NCBI GenBank assembly: GCA_016208345.1
Contig: JACQYG010000189.1
Location: forward strand, 1-18,407
Reading direction: 5' to 3'
Source of the DNA: Chloroflexota bacterium
GTDB taxonomy: Bacteria; Chloroflexota; DTOL01; JACQYG01
Length of the DNA: 18,407 nucleotides
Every line of letters starts with the position of its first letter. Position 1 is the first letter of the stretch. This document shows positions 1-8,202 of the stretch, in pieces. The translations under genes and the position numbers were made by a program. The notes beneath the pieces were generated by a model. It made no database searches, was not told where the DNA came from, and saw nothing but the letters and a program-made list of their open reading frames with translations.

Positions 1-115
1 ACTCCTGGTCCATCGATATCCAGGCCGTACCGAGTTCTTCAAGACTCCCCTCGGAGACACGATAAACCAGGGCCATCAACGTATCGAACGACAGGCCGCC
101 AGGTAAGGGTAACAC
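1..115 (-). CDS. Possible partial open frame past the operon terminator, unrecognised
   Basis: I do not recognise this frame. It is open from a GTG at 113-115 to the window edge and would begin VLPLPGGLSFDTLMALVYRV, with a Met 14 codons in that is an alternative start. The GTG sits 14 bases after a GGGAGG that belongs to the terminator stem, so that is not a convincing ribosome site. No motif is visible in the roughly 38 residues present. It could be the start of an unrelated downstream gene or a chance frame in a spacer. The sequence to the left of the window is needed to decide. Confidence 0.25.
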   Translation of the reverse strand, partial: MLPLPGGLSFDTLMALVYRVSEGSLEELGTAWISMDQE

Positions 116-120
116 ATAAC

Positions 121-164
121 AAAAACAATCCTCCCAGCCGGTGAACCAGAGGCGGGGAGGATTG
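121..164 (-). terminator. Intrinsic terminator closing the operon after rpsI
   Basis: Read on the minus strand, CAATCCTCCC (155-164) pairs perfectly with GGGAGGATTG (126-135). After one mismatch the stem extends by three more pairs (137-139 with 151-153). The stem is followed at once by TTTTTGTTAT (116-125). It lies 24 bases after the rpsI stop. A stem plus T-tract at the end of a long same-strand run is the classic rho-independent terminator design. Confidence 0.93.
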
Positions 165-188
165 CGAATACGGTGCCATATGGCTGGT

Positions 189-584
189 CTATCGCTTGGT
201 GTACTGTGGTGCTTTCCGGGCGCGCTTGAGGCCGGGCTTCTTGCGTTCCTTCATCCGCGGGTCCCGGGTCAAAAAGCCCCCCTTGCGCAGGATGGGCCGC
301 AGGGACTCATCGGCCTCGGCCAGTGCGCTGGCGATGCCGTGGCTCACCGCCCCGGCCTGTCCGGGAACCCCTCCACCCTCCACCTTGACCGAGATCTGAT
401 ACTTGCCTTCGGCCCCAGTCGCCTTCAATGGCCCCATCACCAAAGAGGCCAACGTTTCCCGGGGGAAATACTCGCCCAACGGCTTCCCGTTGACGATGAC
501 ATCGCCAACCCCCGCTGCCAGACGCACCCGGGCCACGGCGGTCTTCCGCCGGCCAGTCCCCCAGTAGTAGTTCTTCTCCGTCAT
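189..584 (-). CDS. rpsI: 30S ribosomal protein S9
   Basis: S9 of the small subunit head; its C-terminal tail reaches the P-site tRNA in known ribosomes. The 131-residue protein shows the family opening [17 protein letters not shown] near residues 6-22 and the conserved region [19 protein letters not shown] around residues 70-88. It ends in the basic tail [17 protein letters not shown], which closely matches the family ending. Length is normal. The ATG overlaps the rplM stop as ATGA (581-584), so translation is probably coupled to L13, its usual partner. It is the last gene before the terminator at 121-164. Confidence 0.98.
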   Translation of the reverse strand: MTEKNYYWGTGRRKTAVARVRLAAGVGDVIVNGKPLGEYFPRETLASLVMGPLKATGAEGKYQISVKVEGGGVPGQAGAVSHGIASALAEADESLRPILRKGGFLTRDPRMKERKKPGLKRARKAPQYTKR

Positions 585-1030
585 CGGACCTCCCCTTCGT
601 GGGATTCTCTCTCCTGCCCGGCAAATTGTGCCTGATGTGGATGCTCAGGCCCTGCATAGACCTTGAGCTTCCTGGACATCGCCTCGCCCAGGCGGTTGTG
701 TGGCAACATGCCCCTCACTGCCTCCTCCACCACCGCCTCCGGCCTGGCCGCCAGCTTGTCGCGCAGGCTTACCTTTCGGAACCCGCCGGGGTAGCCGGAG
801 TGGCGGTAGTAGAACTTGTCCTCCAGCTTATTCCCCGTCACCTTCACCCTGGCCGCATTGATCACCACCACGAAATCGCCCAGGTCCAGGTGTGGGGTAT
901 AGGCCGGCTTGTGCTTGCCCTTGAGCAATTGAGCCACCTCTGAGGCCAACCGCCCCAACGTTTTTCCCTCAGCGTCGATCAGGTGCCACCGGCGCTGGAT
1001 ATCCGCCGCCCTGGCGGTATACGTCTTCAT
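581..1030 (-). CDS. rplM: 50S ribosomal protein L13
   Basis: L13 is an early-assembling large-subunit protein. The 149-residue product begins [20 protein letters not shown], the usual family start, and carries [18 protein letters not shown] around residues 24-41 and the [17 protein letters not shown] stretch near residues 106-127. The frame stays open 16 codons further upstream, but the ATG at 1030 is chosen because GGAGGG sits five bases before it (1035-1040) and family alignment begins there. The last residues, about 15 after the AGPEHPH motif, are a non-conserved tail. It overlaps rpsI by four bases and starts 37 bases after the truA stop. Confidence 0.97.
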   Translation of the reverse strand: MKTYTARAADIQRRWHLIDAEGKTLGRLASEVAQLLKGKHKPAYTPHLDLGDFVVVINAARVKVTGNKLEDKFYYRHSGYPGGFRKVSLRDKLAARPEAVVEEAVRGMLPHNRLGEAMSRKLKVYAGPEHPHQAQFAGQERESHEGEVR

Positions 1031-1067
1031 GAATCCCTCCATTGGCGTGGCCAAACTGCCGCAAATC

Positions 1068-1802
1068 TCAATAGACAATCCTCATCAAGCATAGGCCCTG
1101 AGGCGGGGCCAGATTTCGGGCCAGCCGTCGGTCCCGAGCCTCCAGGATGTGCTGGAAATCCTCCGGCCGCAGCCGGCCCTCCCCCACCCAGATCAGGGTT
1201 CCCACTATGCCCCGCATCATCTGGGCTAGAAAAGCATTGGCCTCCACTTCCACATAGACAAAATCGCCTTCCCGCCAGCACTCCGCTCGATATACCGTAC
1301 GCTGAGTGGTGCCCCTCTCCCAAAGCCTGCTGCCGAAAGAGGCGAAGTCATGGGTGCCGATCAAAGAACGGCACGCTGTGTGCATGGCCTCGGCCTCCAG
1401 AGGCTTGCTGAAGTGAAAGGCATAACGCCACGCCAGCGGCGACCGAACGTTGGAGTTCCAGATCGTATACCGGTATTCCCTGCTCTTGGCGGCGAAACGA
1501 GTGTGGAATCCCTCGGCCGCCGGGCTTATGGCCTTAACGGCGATGTCTTTGGGCAGCCTTGCGTTCAATGCGCTGCGGAGTTGGTCGGGGGACAATGCCG
1601 TCCCGCTCCTACAACTCACCACCTGCCCCCGCGCGTGAACCCCGGCGTCGGTGCGCCCGGCCCCGATCACCCGGGTGCGCTGGCCAGTCACCGCCTCCAG
1701 GGCCTTCTCTAACCCCCCCTGGATCGTGGGTCGGCCCACCTGCCACTGAAAACCCTGGTAATCGGTGCCATCGTACTCCACCAGCAGCATCAGATTTCGC
1801 AT
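1068..1802 (-). CDS. truA: tRNA pseudouridine(38-40) synthase TruA
   Basis: Converts uridines 38, 39 and 40 in the anticodon arm of many tRNAs to pseudouridine in the cytoplasm. The 244-residue length is typical. The opening [18 protein letters not shown], the [10 protein letters not shown] segment near residues 26-35, and [15 protein letters not shown] with the expected catalytic aspartate at residue 52 identify the family. [25 protein letters not shown] and the ending [13 protein letters not shown] also match. It starts with ATG 53 bases after the rplQ stop. The rplQ-truA-rplM-rpsI order is common in Firmicutes-like genomes and ties tRNA maturation to ribosome synthesis. Confidence 0.97.
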   Translation of the reverse strand: MRNLMLLVEYDGTDYQGFQWQVGRPTIQGGLEKALEAVTGQRTRVIGAGRTDAGVHARGQVVSCRSGTALSPDQLRSALNARLPKDIAVKAISPAAEGFHTRFAAKSREYRYTIWNSNVRSPLAWRYAFHFSKPLEAEAMHTACRSLIGTHDFASFGSRLWERGTTQRTVYRAECWREGDFVYVEVEANAFLAQMMRGIVGTLIWVGEGRLRPEDFQHILEARDRRLARNLAPPQGLCLMRIVY

Positions 1803-1855
1803 CGTAGGTTACTTCACCTGACGGCGAAAAGGCCTAGCGCCTGACCTATACCGCG

Positions 1856-2206
1856 CTAGACCAGCTCGATAACCGCCATCGGAGCCGCATCGCCCAGCCG
1901 GGGACCCAGCTTCGTAATACGAGTGTAGCCTCCAGCTCTATCAGCATACCTGGGACCGATTAACGTAAAAAGCTTTTCGACAATGGTTGGATCCGACACC
2001 GCGGCCAGGCACTGCCGGCGGGAATGCAAGTCGCCCCTTTTGGCCTTGGTGATGAGCTTCTCCACCTGAGCCTGGACCTCCTTGGCCTTGGCCTCGGTGG
2101 TGTTTATCTTCTCGTATCGCAAGAGGTCGGTTATCAGATTCCGATAAAGCGCTAGCCGCTGATCGGTAGGCCGGCCCAGTTGGCGACCGCCAATTCGATG
2201 TCTCAT
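1856..2206 (-). CDS. rplQ: 50S ribosomal protein L17
   Basis: L17 is a bacterial large-subunit protein near the peptide exit tunnel. The 116-residue product begins [20 protein letters not shown], close to the family consensus, and carries [21 protein letters not shown] in the next 25 residues. It has [30 protein letters not shown] at the C-terminus, which is diagnostic. It uses ATG at 2206, overlapping the rpoA stop as ATGA, so it is probably translated by ribosomes finishing rpoA. The rpoA-rplQ pairing is the usual end of the alpha operon. Confidence 0.98.
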   Translation of the reverse strand: MRHRIGGRQLGRPTDQRLALYRNLITDLLRYEKINTTEAKAKEVQAQVEKLITKAKRGDLHSRRQCLAAVSDPTIVEKLFTLIGPRYADRAGGYTRITKLGPRLGDAAPMAVIELV

Positions 2207-3216
2207 TGAGCGCTATCCCCCTCTCCCTGCTCCATGACAGGGACCTCTTCGTTGTTCTCCCCGCGCAGGGCCGCCTCGGCCTGAGCAGGGGATGTAGGCA
2301 GGAAGCCTCGCAGGGCCAACCGCTCCATCAGTTCCTCCAAGGACTTGCGGCCGAAGTTGCGCACCGCCAGGAGATCGGCCTCGTTCATCTCCAGTATCTG
2401 CCCAACCTTGGAGATGCCCGAACGCTTCAAACAGTTGTACGCCCTTACCGAAAGGTCCAGCTCCTCGATGGGGGTCTCATACAATCTGGCCGGGATGGCG
2501 ATGGGGCTCAAGGGCCGTTTGTCACCGAGAGCCACAGTCTTGCCCATCTCGGCAATGAGCGAGAAGTGCTGCACCAGGATGCCTGCAGCACGGCTGAGGG
2601 CCTCGTCGGGCTGGATGCTGCCATCCACCCATATCTCCATGGTCAAGCGATCAAAAGTGGTGACCTGGCCAATACGGGTGTGTTCCGTAAAGAAGTTAAC
2701 CTTGCGCACTGGGCTGAAAATGGCATCCACCGGGATGGTGCCGATGGGCAAGCCCTCCCGCTGCTCTGCCGGCACGTATCCCTTGCCTCTCTCCACCGTC
2801 AGCTCCATGTCGATCTGGGCCTCCGGTGAATCCAGGGTCAACAAGTGTAAGCCTTTGTTGATGATCTCCACCTCGCTTGGACATTCAACGTCACCCGCAG
2901 TTATCTCCCCCTCGCCCTCAGCGGAGATGTACAGGCGGACCGGGTGATCGGCAAAGCACCGCAGCCGTATCTGTTTGACGTTCAGGATGATCTCCGTGGT
3001 ATCTTCCTTGACGTGGGGAATTGTAGAGAATTCGTGGTAAACGCCGTCCATGCGGATGGCAGTCACCGCCGCTCCAGGCAAGGAAGACAGCAAGATGCGT
3101 CGCAAGGCGTTGCCCAGGGTGATGCCATAACCACTCTCCAGGGGTTCAATGACAAACCGGCCGTAGTTCTCAGCCCTGGCAACGCATTCTATCTTGGGTA
3201 AAACAACATCGATCAA
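2203..3216 (-). CDS. rpoA: DNA-directed RNA polymerase subunit alpha
   Basis: Alpha subunit: the N-terminal domain dimerises and assembles beta and beta-prime, and the C-terminal domain contacts promoter UP elements and activators. The 337-residue protein has the N-terminal core with [20 protein letters not shown] (about residues 29-48). The helix-hairpin-helix C-terminal domain lies roughly at 247-305 ([19 protein letters not shown] and [14 protein letters not shown]). A tail of about 30 residues rich in Glu, Ala and Gln follows. The start is TTG at 3216, with GAGGAGG seven bases upstream; no upstream ATG is plausible. It follows rpsD after a 90-base gap holding a terminator-like hairpin, and overlaps rplQ by four bases. 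Confidence 0.98.
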   Translation of the reverse strand: MIDVVLPKIECVARAENYGRFVIEPLESGYGITLGNALRRILLSSLPGAAVTAIRMDGVYHEFSTIPHVKEDTTEIILNVKQIRLRCFADHPVRLYISAEGEGEITAGDVECPSEVEIINKGLHLLTLDSPEAQIDMELTVERGKGYVPAEQREGLPIGTIPVDAIFSPVRKVNFFTEHTRIGQVTTFDRLTMEIWVDGSIQPDEALSRAAGILVQHFSLIAEMGKTVALGDKRPLSPIAIPARLYETPIEELDLSVRAYNCLKRSGISKVGQILEMNEADLLAVRNFGRKSLEELMERLALRGFLPTSPAQAEAALRGENNEEVPVMEQGEGDSAQ

Positions 3217-3223
3217 GAGACAG

Positions 3224-3230
3224 CCTCCTC
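3224..3230 (-). promoter_or_regulatory. Strong SD deciding the TTG start of rpoA
   Basis: GAGGAGG lies exactly seven bases before TTG 3214-3216. This spacing supports a non-AUG start that also matches the family N-terminus ([10 protein letters not shown]). Confidence 0.8.
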
Positions 3231-3264
3231 AATTACCAAAGACAAACCGCCACAGGCGTGGCGC

Positions 3265-3284
3265 TTATTTACTAGTAAAGAAAA
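3265..3284 (-). repeat. Spacer motif copy 1 (rpsD-rpoA gap)
   Basis: Minus-strand sequence TTTTCTTTACTAGTAAATAA, with a TTTACTAGTAAA palindrome at its centre. The same 20-base pattern occurs at 5106-5125, 15091-15110 and 16294-16313 in the same orientation. Its T-rich left side is also the T-tract of the hairpin at 3285-3302. Confidence 0.7.
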
Positions 3285-3302
3285 CAGGGCATCGTAGCCC
3301 TG
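3277..3302 (-). terminator. Terminator-like hairpin between rpsD and rpoA
   Basis: On the minus strand, CAGGGC (3297-3302) pairs with GCCCTG (3285-3290) across a six-base loop and is followed directly by TTTTCTTT (3277-3284). It begins four bases after the rpsD stop. A six-pair stem is modest, so it may attenuate, pause or mark a 3' end rather than stop all transcription, since rpoA and rplQ follow. Confidence 0.6.
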
Positions 3303-3306
3303 AAAC

Positions 3307-3933
3307 CTAGCGCGAATAGTACTCGACAATCAATTGCTCACTCAGCGCCATGTCGATCTCCGCTCTGACGGGCATGTACTGCACGCGCCCAGAAAGCGTC
3401 CTGGCATCCATGCTGAGCCAGGTGGGAATTGACTTCCGGGCTATGTCCTTGGCAATCCCCTTGAAGTATTCGGATTCCCGGCTCGACTCTCTCAGCGTCA
3501 CCACATCGCCCGGCTTGAGCAGGCAGGATGGCACGTTGGTTTTGACGCCATTGAGGTTGAAATGACCATGTCTCACCAGTTGCCTGGCCTGGGCCCGTGA
3601 ATCAGCCAGGCCCAGGCGATAGATGATGTTGTCCAGCCGCATCTCCAAAATCTGCAGGAGATTCTCGCCCGTGGCGCCAGGGCGCCGCTCCGCTTCGCTG
3701 AAGTGGCGTTTGAACTGCCGCTCCAGGAGGCCATAGATGCGTCGCGCCTTTTGCTTTTCCCGCAGTTGAACAGCGTACTCCGACGGTTTCCGGCGCCGTT
3801 GGCCGTGGGCCCCCGGCGCATAGGCACGCCGCTCCACCGCACACTTGGGCGTCAAGCAGCGATCTCCCTTCAAGAAAAGCTTGGTTCCCTCGCGCCGGCA
3901 CAGCTTGCAGACCGGCCCAATGTATCTTGCCAT
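3307..3933 (-). CDS. rpsD: 30S ribosomal protein S4, zinc-binding form
   Basis: S4 is a primary 16S rRNA binder that nucleates 30S assembly, and in several bacteria represses the alpha operon. The 208-residue protein begins [16 protein letters not shown] and carries Cys9, Cys12, Cys26 and Cys31, the C-x2-C-x13-C-x4-C zinc form. The S4 RNA-binding domain lies around residues 95-160 ([26 protein letters not shown]). It ends IVEYYSR, as usual. The ATG at 3933 is preceded by GGAGG. A 17-base tandem duplication lies just upstream (3947-3980) and a terminator-like hairpin just downstream. Confidence 0.98.
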   Translation of the reverse strand: MARYIGPVCKLCRREGTKLFLKGDRCLTPKCAVERRAYAPGAHGQRRRKPSEYAVQLREKQKARRIYGLLERQFKRHFSEAERRPGATGENLLQILEMRLDNIIYRLGLADSRAQARQLVRHGHFNLNGVKTNVPSCLLKPGDVVTLRESSRESEYFKGIAKDIARKSIPTWLSMDARTLSGRVQYMPVRAEIDMALSEQLIVEYYSR

Positions 3934-3946
3934 TGCTCCTCCACTC

Positions 3947-3980
3947 TGTCACATGAAACCAAGTGTCACCTGAAATCAAG
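3947..3980 (-). repeat. 17-base tandem duplication upstream of rpsD
   Basis: Plus-strand 3947-3963 reads TGTCACATGAAACCAAG and 3964-3980 reads TGTCACCTGAAATCAAG: two head-to-tail copies with two mismatches. They fill most of the 53-base rpsK-rpsD gap and end just before the rpsD ribosome site. Confidence 0.85.
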
Positions 3981-3986
3981 AACCCG

Positions 3987-4448
3987 TCATACCCGCCGAC
4001 GTTTGGGGGGCCGACAGCCGTTATGAGGGATCGGCGTCACATCGGTGATGGAGGTGATCATGAGGCCAGCGGCCTGCAAGGCACGAATTGCCGCCTCGCG
4101 TCCGGTTCCCGGACCTTTCACGTACACCTCTACCTGGCGCATGCCCACATCCTGGGCTCGACGGGCCGCTCCTTCCGCCGCCATCTGGGCCGCGAAGGGG
4201 GTGCTCTTGCGGGAGCCCTTGAATCCGCTCTGCCCGGCGCTTCCCCAGGCGATGACCCCGCCCTGGGGATCGGTTATCGTCACGATAGTGTTATTGAAAG
4301 TGGACTGGATGTGGGCTTGCCCCCGCGGGACAACTCTCTTTTCGCGCTTCTTGGCCCCCCGGGCGGCCCGCTTCTTCGGAACAGCCCCAGTCCCTGCCGT
4401 CGCCTGGGACTGGGCACCTGTCGCGCCTTTTACTTTGGTCTCTGCCAT
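3987..4448 (-). CDS. rpsK: 30S ribosomal protein S11
   Basis: S11 sits on the 30S platform near the mRNA exit. The conserved core runs from about residue 40 ([20 protein letters not shown]) through [19 protein letters not shown] to the C-terminal [20 protein letters not shown], which is diagnostic. At 153 residues it is about 25 longer than the 129-residue E. coli form. The extra part is an N-terminal stretch rich in Ala, Gly, Thr and Lys (residues 1-38) that looks disordered. No internal start codon is obvious at the core boundary and the ATG at 4448 has a GAGGAG upstream, so I keep the long form. It lies between rpsM and rpsD as in the usual alpha operon. Confidence 0.97.
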   Translation of the reverse strand: MAETKVKGATGAQSQATAGTGAVPKKRAARGAKKREKRVVPRGQAHIQSTFNNTIVTITDPQGGVIAWGSAGQSGFKGSRKSTPFAAQMAAEGAARRAQDVGMRQVEVYVKGPGTGREAAIRALQAAGLMITSITDVTPIPHNGCRPPKRRRV

Positions 4449-4533
4449 CCTGTGCTCCTCGTCTAAACCCTGGAGTCTCGAAGCCAGGGGCTGAGCGAAA
4501 CGCCTGTGAGATCAGCACGCTCCCATCGCCCAG

Positions 4534-4547
4534 GCCTCTAGCCTCTC
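4534..4547 (-). repeat. Two 7-base repeats after rpsM
   Basis: Plus-strand GCCTCTA (4534-4540) is followed by GCCTCTC (4541-4547) in the 110-base rpsM-rpsK gap, close after the rpsM stop. Two units are weak evidence alone; they are listed because longer heptad arrays occur after tuf, rpsJ and rplF. Confidence 0.4.
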
Positions 4548-4558
4548 ACCTTCAGTTT

Positions 4559-4942
4559 TTACTTCTTCGCCACTGCCCTGCGGCGGCCGGCTACGGTCTT
4601 TCTGGGGCCTCGTTTGGTCCGCGCATTGGTCCTGGTGCGTTGGCCGTGGACAGGGAGGTTGCGGCGGTGGCGCACCCCGCGGTAACACCCGATCTCGGTC
4701 AGTCTCTTGATGTTCAGGTTGACCTCCCGGCGTAGGTCCCCTTCGACCTTGTAATTCTTGTCGATGACCTCCCGAATGCGGCTGACCTCCTCCTCCGTGA
4801 GTTCTTTCACCCTGGTGTCTGGACTAACCCGGGCCTTGGCCAGGATCTCCCGGCTGTTGGAGGAGCCGATGCCGTAGATGTAGCGCAACGAGATCTCTAC
4901 CCGCTTGTCCCGGGGGATATCTACTCCCGAAATTCTGGCCAC
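4559..4942 (-). CDS. rpsM: 30S ribosomal protein S13
   Basis: S13 is in the 30S head; it forms bridges to the 50S subunit and touches P-site tRNA with its basic tail. The 127-residue product has [19 protein letters not shown], the helix-two-turn-helix region [14 protein letters not shown] near residues 22-35, and [20 protein letters not shown] near residues 87-106. It ends in a Lys/Arg-rich tail. The start is GTG at 4942. The rpmJ TAG stop is part of a TAGGAGG ribosome site ten bases before it, so the two genes are tightly packed. Confidence 0.98.
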   Translation of the reverse strand: MARISGVDIPRDKRVEISLRYIYGIGSSNSREILAKARVSPDTRVKELTEEEVSRIREVIDKNYKVEGDLRREVNLNIKRLTEIGCYRGVRHRRNLPVHGQRTRTNARTKRGPRKTVAGRRRAVAKK

Positions 4943-4951
4943 GCCTTCCTC

Positions 4952-5065
4952 CTATCCCTGCTTCTGCTTGTGCTTAGGGTTTTGGCAGATCACGACCACC
5001 GCCCCTCGTCGCTTTATGATCTTGCATTTCTCGCATAGTGCTTTGACCGACGCCCGTACTTTCAC
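4952..5065 (-). CDS. rpmJ: 50S ribosomal protein L36
   Basis: This 37-residue gene is easily missed. Translating the minus strand from GTG 5063-5065 gives [20 protein letters not shown] and then a [17 protein letters not shown] ending, with a TAG stop at 4952-4954. It has the L36 zinc ligands Cys11, Cys14, Cys27 and His32. GGAGG at 5073-5077 lies seven bases before the GTG. It sits between infA and rpsM, the standard place for L36, which helps organise 23S rRNA in the large subunit. The four-ligand form implies zinc binding. Confidence 0.96.
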   Translation of the reverse strand: MKVRASVKALCEKCKIIKRRGAVVVICQNPKHKQKQG

Positions 5066-5105
5066 TTGTAATCCTCCAAAGGTTGTGCCAGACAGGGTGC
5101 TCGCT

Positions 5106-5125
5106 TTCGTTACTAGTGAAGGAAG
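5106..5125 (-). repeat. Spacer motif copy 2 (infA-rpmJ gap)
   Basis: Minus-strand CTTCCTTCACTAGTAACGAA, the most diverged of four copies of the motif (others at 3265, 15091 and 16294). It lies 12 bases after the infA stop. No clear stem-loop abuts this copy. Confidence 0.6.
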
Positions 5126-5137
5126 CCCAGCACCGGA

Positions 5138-5356
5138 CTATCTATATCGATAGACTATGCGACCACGCTTCAGGTCGTACGGGGATAGCTCCACCAGCAC
5201 CCGATCTCCAGGCAAGATCCGAATGAAGTTCAAACGAATCTTACCCGAGATATGCGCCAGCACGGTGTGCCCGCTGGCCAACGACACCTTGAACATGGCA
5301 TTGGGCAGGGCCTCGGTCACCGTCCCTTCGACCTCGATCGCATCCTTTTTGGCCAT
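5138..5356 (-). CDS. infA: Translation initiation factor IF-1
   Basis: IF-1 is a small OB-fold protein that binds the 30S A site during initiation together with IF-2 and IF-3. The 72-residue length is exactly typical. [52 protein letters not shown] and [17 protein letters not shown] are near-consensus. It starts with ATG 18 bases after the map stop and is followed by a 72-base gap before rpmJ. The map-infA-rpmJ order is shared by many Gram-positive and Chloroflexota-like genomes. Confidence 0.99.
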   Translation of the reverse strand: MAKKDAIEVEGTVTEALPNAMFKVSLASGHTVLAHISGKIRLNFIRILPGDRVLVELSPYDLKRGRIVYRYR

Positions 5357-5374
5357 CGTGTCCTCGCCGCCGTC

Positions 5375-6124
5375 CTACATTCTCGTCAAGATCTCGGGCT
5401 CACCATCAGTGACAGATACCGTATGCTCATAGTGTGCCGACAGGCCCCCATCCTTGGTCACCACCGTCCAGGCATCGCCTTTGACCTCCACCTCATAGGT
5501 GCCTGCGTTCACCATGGGCTCCAGGGCAAAGGTCATGCCAGTCCGTAAGGGGATGCCCTGTCCCGGGCTTCCGAAGTTCGGGATCTGGGGCTCCTCGTGC
5601 ATATCCCGGCCGATGCCATGCCCCACATACTGGCGAACCACCGAGAAACCACGGCTCTCCGCCGCCGACTGGATGGCCCAGGAGATATCACCGACCCGGT
5701 TACCGGCTCGAGAGGCCGCGATGCCCGCCTCCAGGGCCAGACGAGCGGCCTCCATCAAGGCCTGCGCCTGAGAACTGACCTTGCCGACACCCACCGTCAC
5801 CGCAGCATCGCCCTGAAAGCCCTGATAGATGGCCCCCAGGTCCAGGCTGACGATGTCGCCCTCCTGCAGCACGCGCTTGCCCGGAATGCCATGGACCACC
5901 TCTTCATTGATCGAGACGCACAAGGACGCCGGAAACCCCCGGTATCCCTTGAAAGAGGGCTTAGCCCCCTGCCCGACAATAGCGCGATAGGCCACTGCAT
6001 CCAGCTCGCCAGTGGTAATGCCCGGTTTGATTTTCTCGATCAGGAGAGCCAGGGTAACCGCCACGATGCGGCCCGCCTGGCGCATCAGGGCTATTTCGCG
6101 CCTCGACTTCAAAATGACTGCCAC
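5375..6124 (-). CDS. map: Type I methionine aminopeptidase
   Basis: Removes the initiator Met from nascent proteins. Counting from GTG 6124, the product has 249 residues. The five metal ligands appear as Asp95, Asp106, His169, Glu202 and Glu233, with the substrate-binding His78 also present; all sit two below E. coli numbering, which supports this start. Motifs include DIVSLDLG, YVGHGIGRDMHEEP, FALEPMVNAG and HYEHTVSV. The frame is open 15 codons further up inside adk, but GTG 6124 has AGGA (6133-6136) eight bases upstream and lies one base after the adk stop, so coupling is likely. No N-terminal zinc-finger extension is present. Confidence 0.98.
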   Translation of the reverse strand: MAVILKSRREIALMRQAGRIVAVTLALLIEKIKPGITTGELDAVAYRAIVGQGAKPSFKGYRGFPASLCVSINEEVVHGIPGKRVLQEGDIVSLDLGAIYQGFQGDAAVTVGVGKVSSQAQALMEAARLALEAGIAASRAGNRVGDISWAIQSAAESRGFSVVRQYVGHGIGRDMHEEPQIPNFGSPGQGIPLRTGMTFALEPMVNAGTYEVEVKGDAWTVVTKDGGLSAHYEHTVSVTDGEPEILTRM

Positions 6125-6125
6125 G

Positions 6126-6806
6126 TCACGCGTCCTGAGCTTCGCTGAAGGGCGCCGCCCCGAGCGCATTGACCTTGACCACCAGCTCTTCCTGAACGCT
6201 CTCTACATCCTGATCGCCATTTATCTCGACCAACAACCCGGCATGCCGGTAGTATTCGATCAGAGGCATCGTCTGCGAAAAGTACACCTGAAGACGCCTT
6301 CGCGCCGTCTCCCAAGTATCATCTTCGCGCTGGTACACCTGGCCGCCGCACCTATCGCACCGGCCCGCCACCCGGGGCGGATGAAACGTCTGGTGATAGG
6401 TAGCCTGGCAGTTCAAGCAAGTAAGGCGTCCCGTAAGCCGCGTCAGGAGCACCTGATCCGGCGCCTTGATGTACAGCACACCGGCCAGCCTCTTGCCCTC
6501 TCCAGCCAACTCCTGGTCCAACGCCTGGGCCTGGGCCATGGTCCTCGGAAACCCGTCCAATAGCGCCCCGTCACGGCAATCGGGTTGGTGGAGCCTCTCC
6601 ATCACCATCGCCACCGTCAGGTCATCAGGCACCAATGCGCCTCGGTCCACGTAGGCTTTAGCCCGCTGGCCCAGGGGTGTCCCCCTGCTGATATTCTCCC
6701 GAAAGAGGTCACCCGAGGCCACATGAGCGATGGAGAGCCGCTCCGCCAGCTTCATCGCTTGCGTGCCTTTCCCCGCCCCCGGTGGGCCTAACAGGACCAG
6801 ATACAA
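6126..6806 (-). CDS. adk: Adenylate kinase with zinc-type LID domain
   Basis: Catalyses ATP + AMP = 2 ADP in the cytoplasm. From TTG 6806 the product is 226 residues and begins MYLVLLGPPGAGKGTQ, with the P-loop at residues 7-15. DGFPRT follows at 84-89, and a long LID carries Cys130, Cys133, Cys150 and Cys153, the four-cysteine zinc form seen in many Gram-positive-like Adks. A GTG three codons further up (6815) is possible, but AGGTGA (6812-6817) is placed five bases before the TTG and overlaps that GTG, so TTG fits better. It follows secY after about 100 bases and ends one base before the map start, the classic secY-adk-map order. Confidence 0.97.
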   Translation of the reverse strand: MYLVLLGPPGAGKGTQAMKLAERLSIAHVASGDLFRENISRGTPLGQRAKAYVDRGALVPDDLTVAMVMERLHQPDCRDGALLDGFPRTMAQAQALDQELAGEGKRLAGVLYIKAPDQVLLTRLTGRLTCLNCQATYHQTFHPPRVAGRCDRCGGQVYQREDDTWETARRRLQVYFSQTMPLIEYYRHAGLLVEINGDQDVESVQEELVVKVNALGAAPFSEAQDA

Positions 6807-6811
6807 CTCGA

Positions 6812-6817
6812 TCACCT
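6812..6817 (-). promoter_or_regulatory. SD deciding the TTG start of adk
   Basis: AGGTGA lies five bases before TTG 6804-6806. The competing GTG (6813-6815) falls inside this site and has only CCTCCG-like sequence upstream, which is not an SD. Confidence 0.6.
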
Positions 6818-6909
6818 GGGCGGAGGCAAATCTGGTCCCGCCCGCGGACCGGTCTCCAGTGCCTCAACCTCCACCTGCCCGTTCCCTAATATGATAATAG
6901 CCGATCTAC

Positions 6910-8202
6910 TTATTTGATGAACCCTTCGTAGTGCCGCATCAGAAGCTGGGCCTCCAATTGCTTCATTGTGTCTAGCACAACACCGACCACGATCAAGATT
7001 CCTGTGCTGGATATCTGCATCGTCTGCACGTTGGTGGCCAGCCTGGTGAAGTATGGCAAGACCGCCACCACCCCCAGGAAGACCGCCCCCACCAACGTAA
7101 TGCGATTTAGCACCCGGTTGAGATACTCGGCAGTGGGCCGTCCCGGCCGGATCCCGGGGACGAACCCGCCCCACTTCTGGAGGTTTTCCGAGAGGTTCTG
7201 CTGCTGAAATATCACCGTGGTGTAAAAATACGTGAAGCCTAGCACTAACAGGAAATACAAAGACTGGTAGCCCAGATTTTGCCGGTTAAAGAAGTCGTAG
7301 ATCACCTTCGCGAAATTGGCCACCACCGTGCCCTGCGGATACAGAAAATAGCTCGCTACCACGCCCGGAAAGATCAACATCGAGGAGGCGAAGATGAGCG
7401 GGATCATCCCCGCCGAGTTCACCTTGAGCGGGATGTGAGTGCTCTGTCCCCCGTACATCCGGGTGCCCCGGATGCGTTTGGCGTATTGCACCGGGATGCT
7501 TCGCTCGCCCTGCTGGACCACCACTATGCCGGCTACCGTGATCAGCTCGATGAGCAGAAACACCAGGAGGCCGATGATGGACACGTTGACGAACAATGAC
7601 TGTCCAAAGCTCTGAGGCGACCGGGCTACAATGCCGCCGAAAATGATGATCGAGACGCCGTTGCCGATGCCGCTCTCGGTGATCAATTCCCCTAGCCAAA
7701 CACAGAAAACCGTGCCGGCGGTCATGGTGATGACCATGGCCAGGCTGGGAAACCAGGTCTCCTTGTTGAAGAGCCCGAAGCTGGACACCACCTGGAATTG
7801 GTTCTGGAGCAGGCTGATCTGCCCCAGGGCCTGCAGCGCTGCCAGAGGCACCGTTAGCCAATGGGTATACCGGTTGATCCTGTTCCGCCCCGCCTCTCCC
7901 TCCTTGGCGATCTCCTCCAACCGGGGTATAATGGGCACCAGGAGCTGCATGATGATGGAGGCCGTGATGTATGGGTAGACGCCCATGGCCGCCACCGAGA
8001 AATTGGACATGGCTCCACCGGAGAACAGGTCCAGCATCCCCAGCAGTTGATTCGAGCTAAAAGCATTGCGTAGCCGCACCAGGTCCACACCCGGCACCGG
8101 GATGTGTGCCACGAAGCGGAATATCACCAGGATGCCGATGGTGAACAGGATCCGCCGACGCAGGTCCGGCAGCTTGAAAGCATTAGCTACCGCTTGCAGC
8201 AT
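6910..8202 (-). CDS. secY: Protein translocase subunit SecY
   Basis: Central pore subunit of the SecYEG channel in the cytoplasmic membrane, which exports unfolded proteins and inserts membrane proteins. The 430-residue protein has the ten-segment hydrophobic pattern. It starts with [20 protein letters not shown] (TM1, about residues 15-34) and the periplasmic PVPGVD, then the plug region ([18 protein letters not shown]). [19 protein letters not shown] and the later [20 protein letters not shown] cytoplasmic loop are also conserved. It ends [11 protein letters not shown]. The ATG lies inside the end of rplO (20-base overlap), so SecY synthesis is probably coupled to L15. SecE and SecG are not in this window. 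Confidence 0.99.
   Translation of the reverse strand: MLQAVANAFKLPDLRRRILFTIGILVIFRFVAHIPVPGVDLVRLRNAFSSNQLLGMLDLFSGGAMSNFSVAAMGVYPYITASIIMQLLVPIIPRLEEIAKEGEAGRNRINRYTHWLTVPLAALQALGQISLLQNQFQVVSSFGLFNKETWFPSLAMVITMTAGTVFCVWLGELITESGIGNGVSIIIFGGIVARSPQSFGQSLFVNVSIIGLLVFLLIELITVAGIVVVQQGERSIPVQYAKRIRGTRMYGGQSTHIPLKVNSAGMIPLIFASSMLIFPGVVASYFLYPQGTVVANFAKVIYDFFNRQNLGYQSLYFLLVLGFTYFYTTVIFQQQNLSENLQKWGGFVPGIRPGRPTAEYLNRVLNRITLVGAVFLGVVAVLPYFTRLATNVQTMQISSTGILIVVGVVLDTMKQLEAQLLMRHYEGFIK

Noticed and set aside
1803..1855. A fifth copy of the palindromic motif before truA (AGTAAC is present)
   Set aside because: Only the AGTAA core matches; the T-rich left side and the palindrome are missing.
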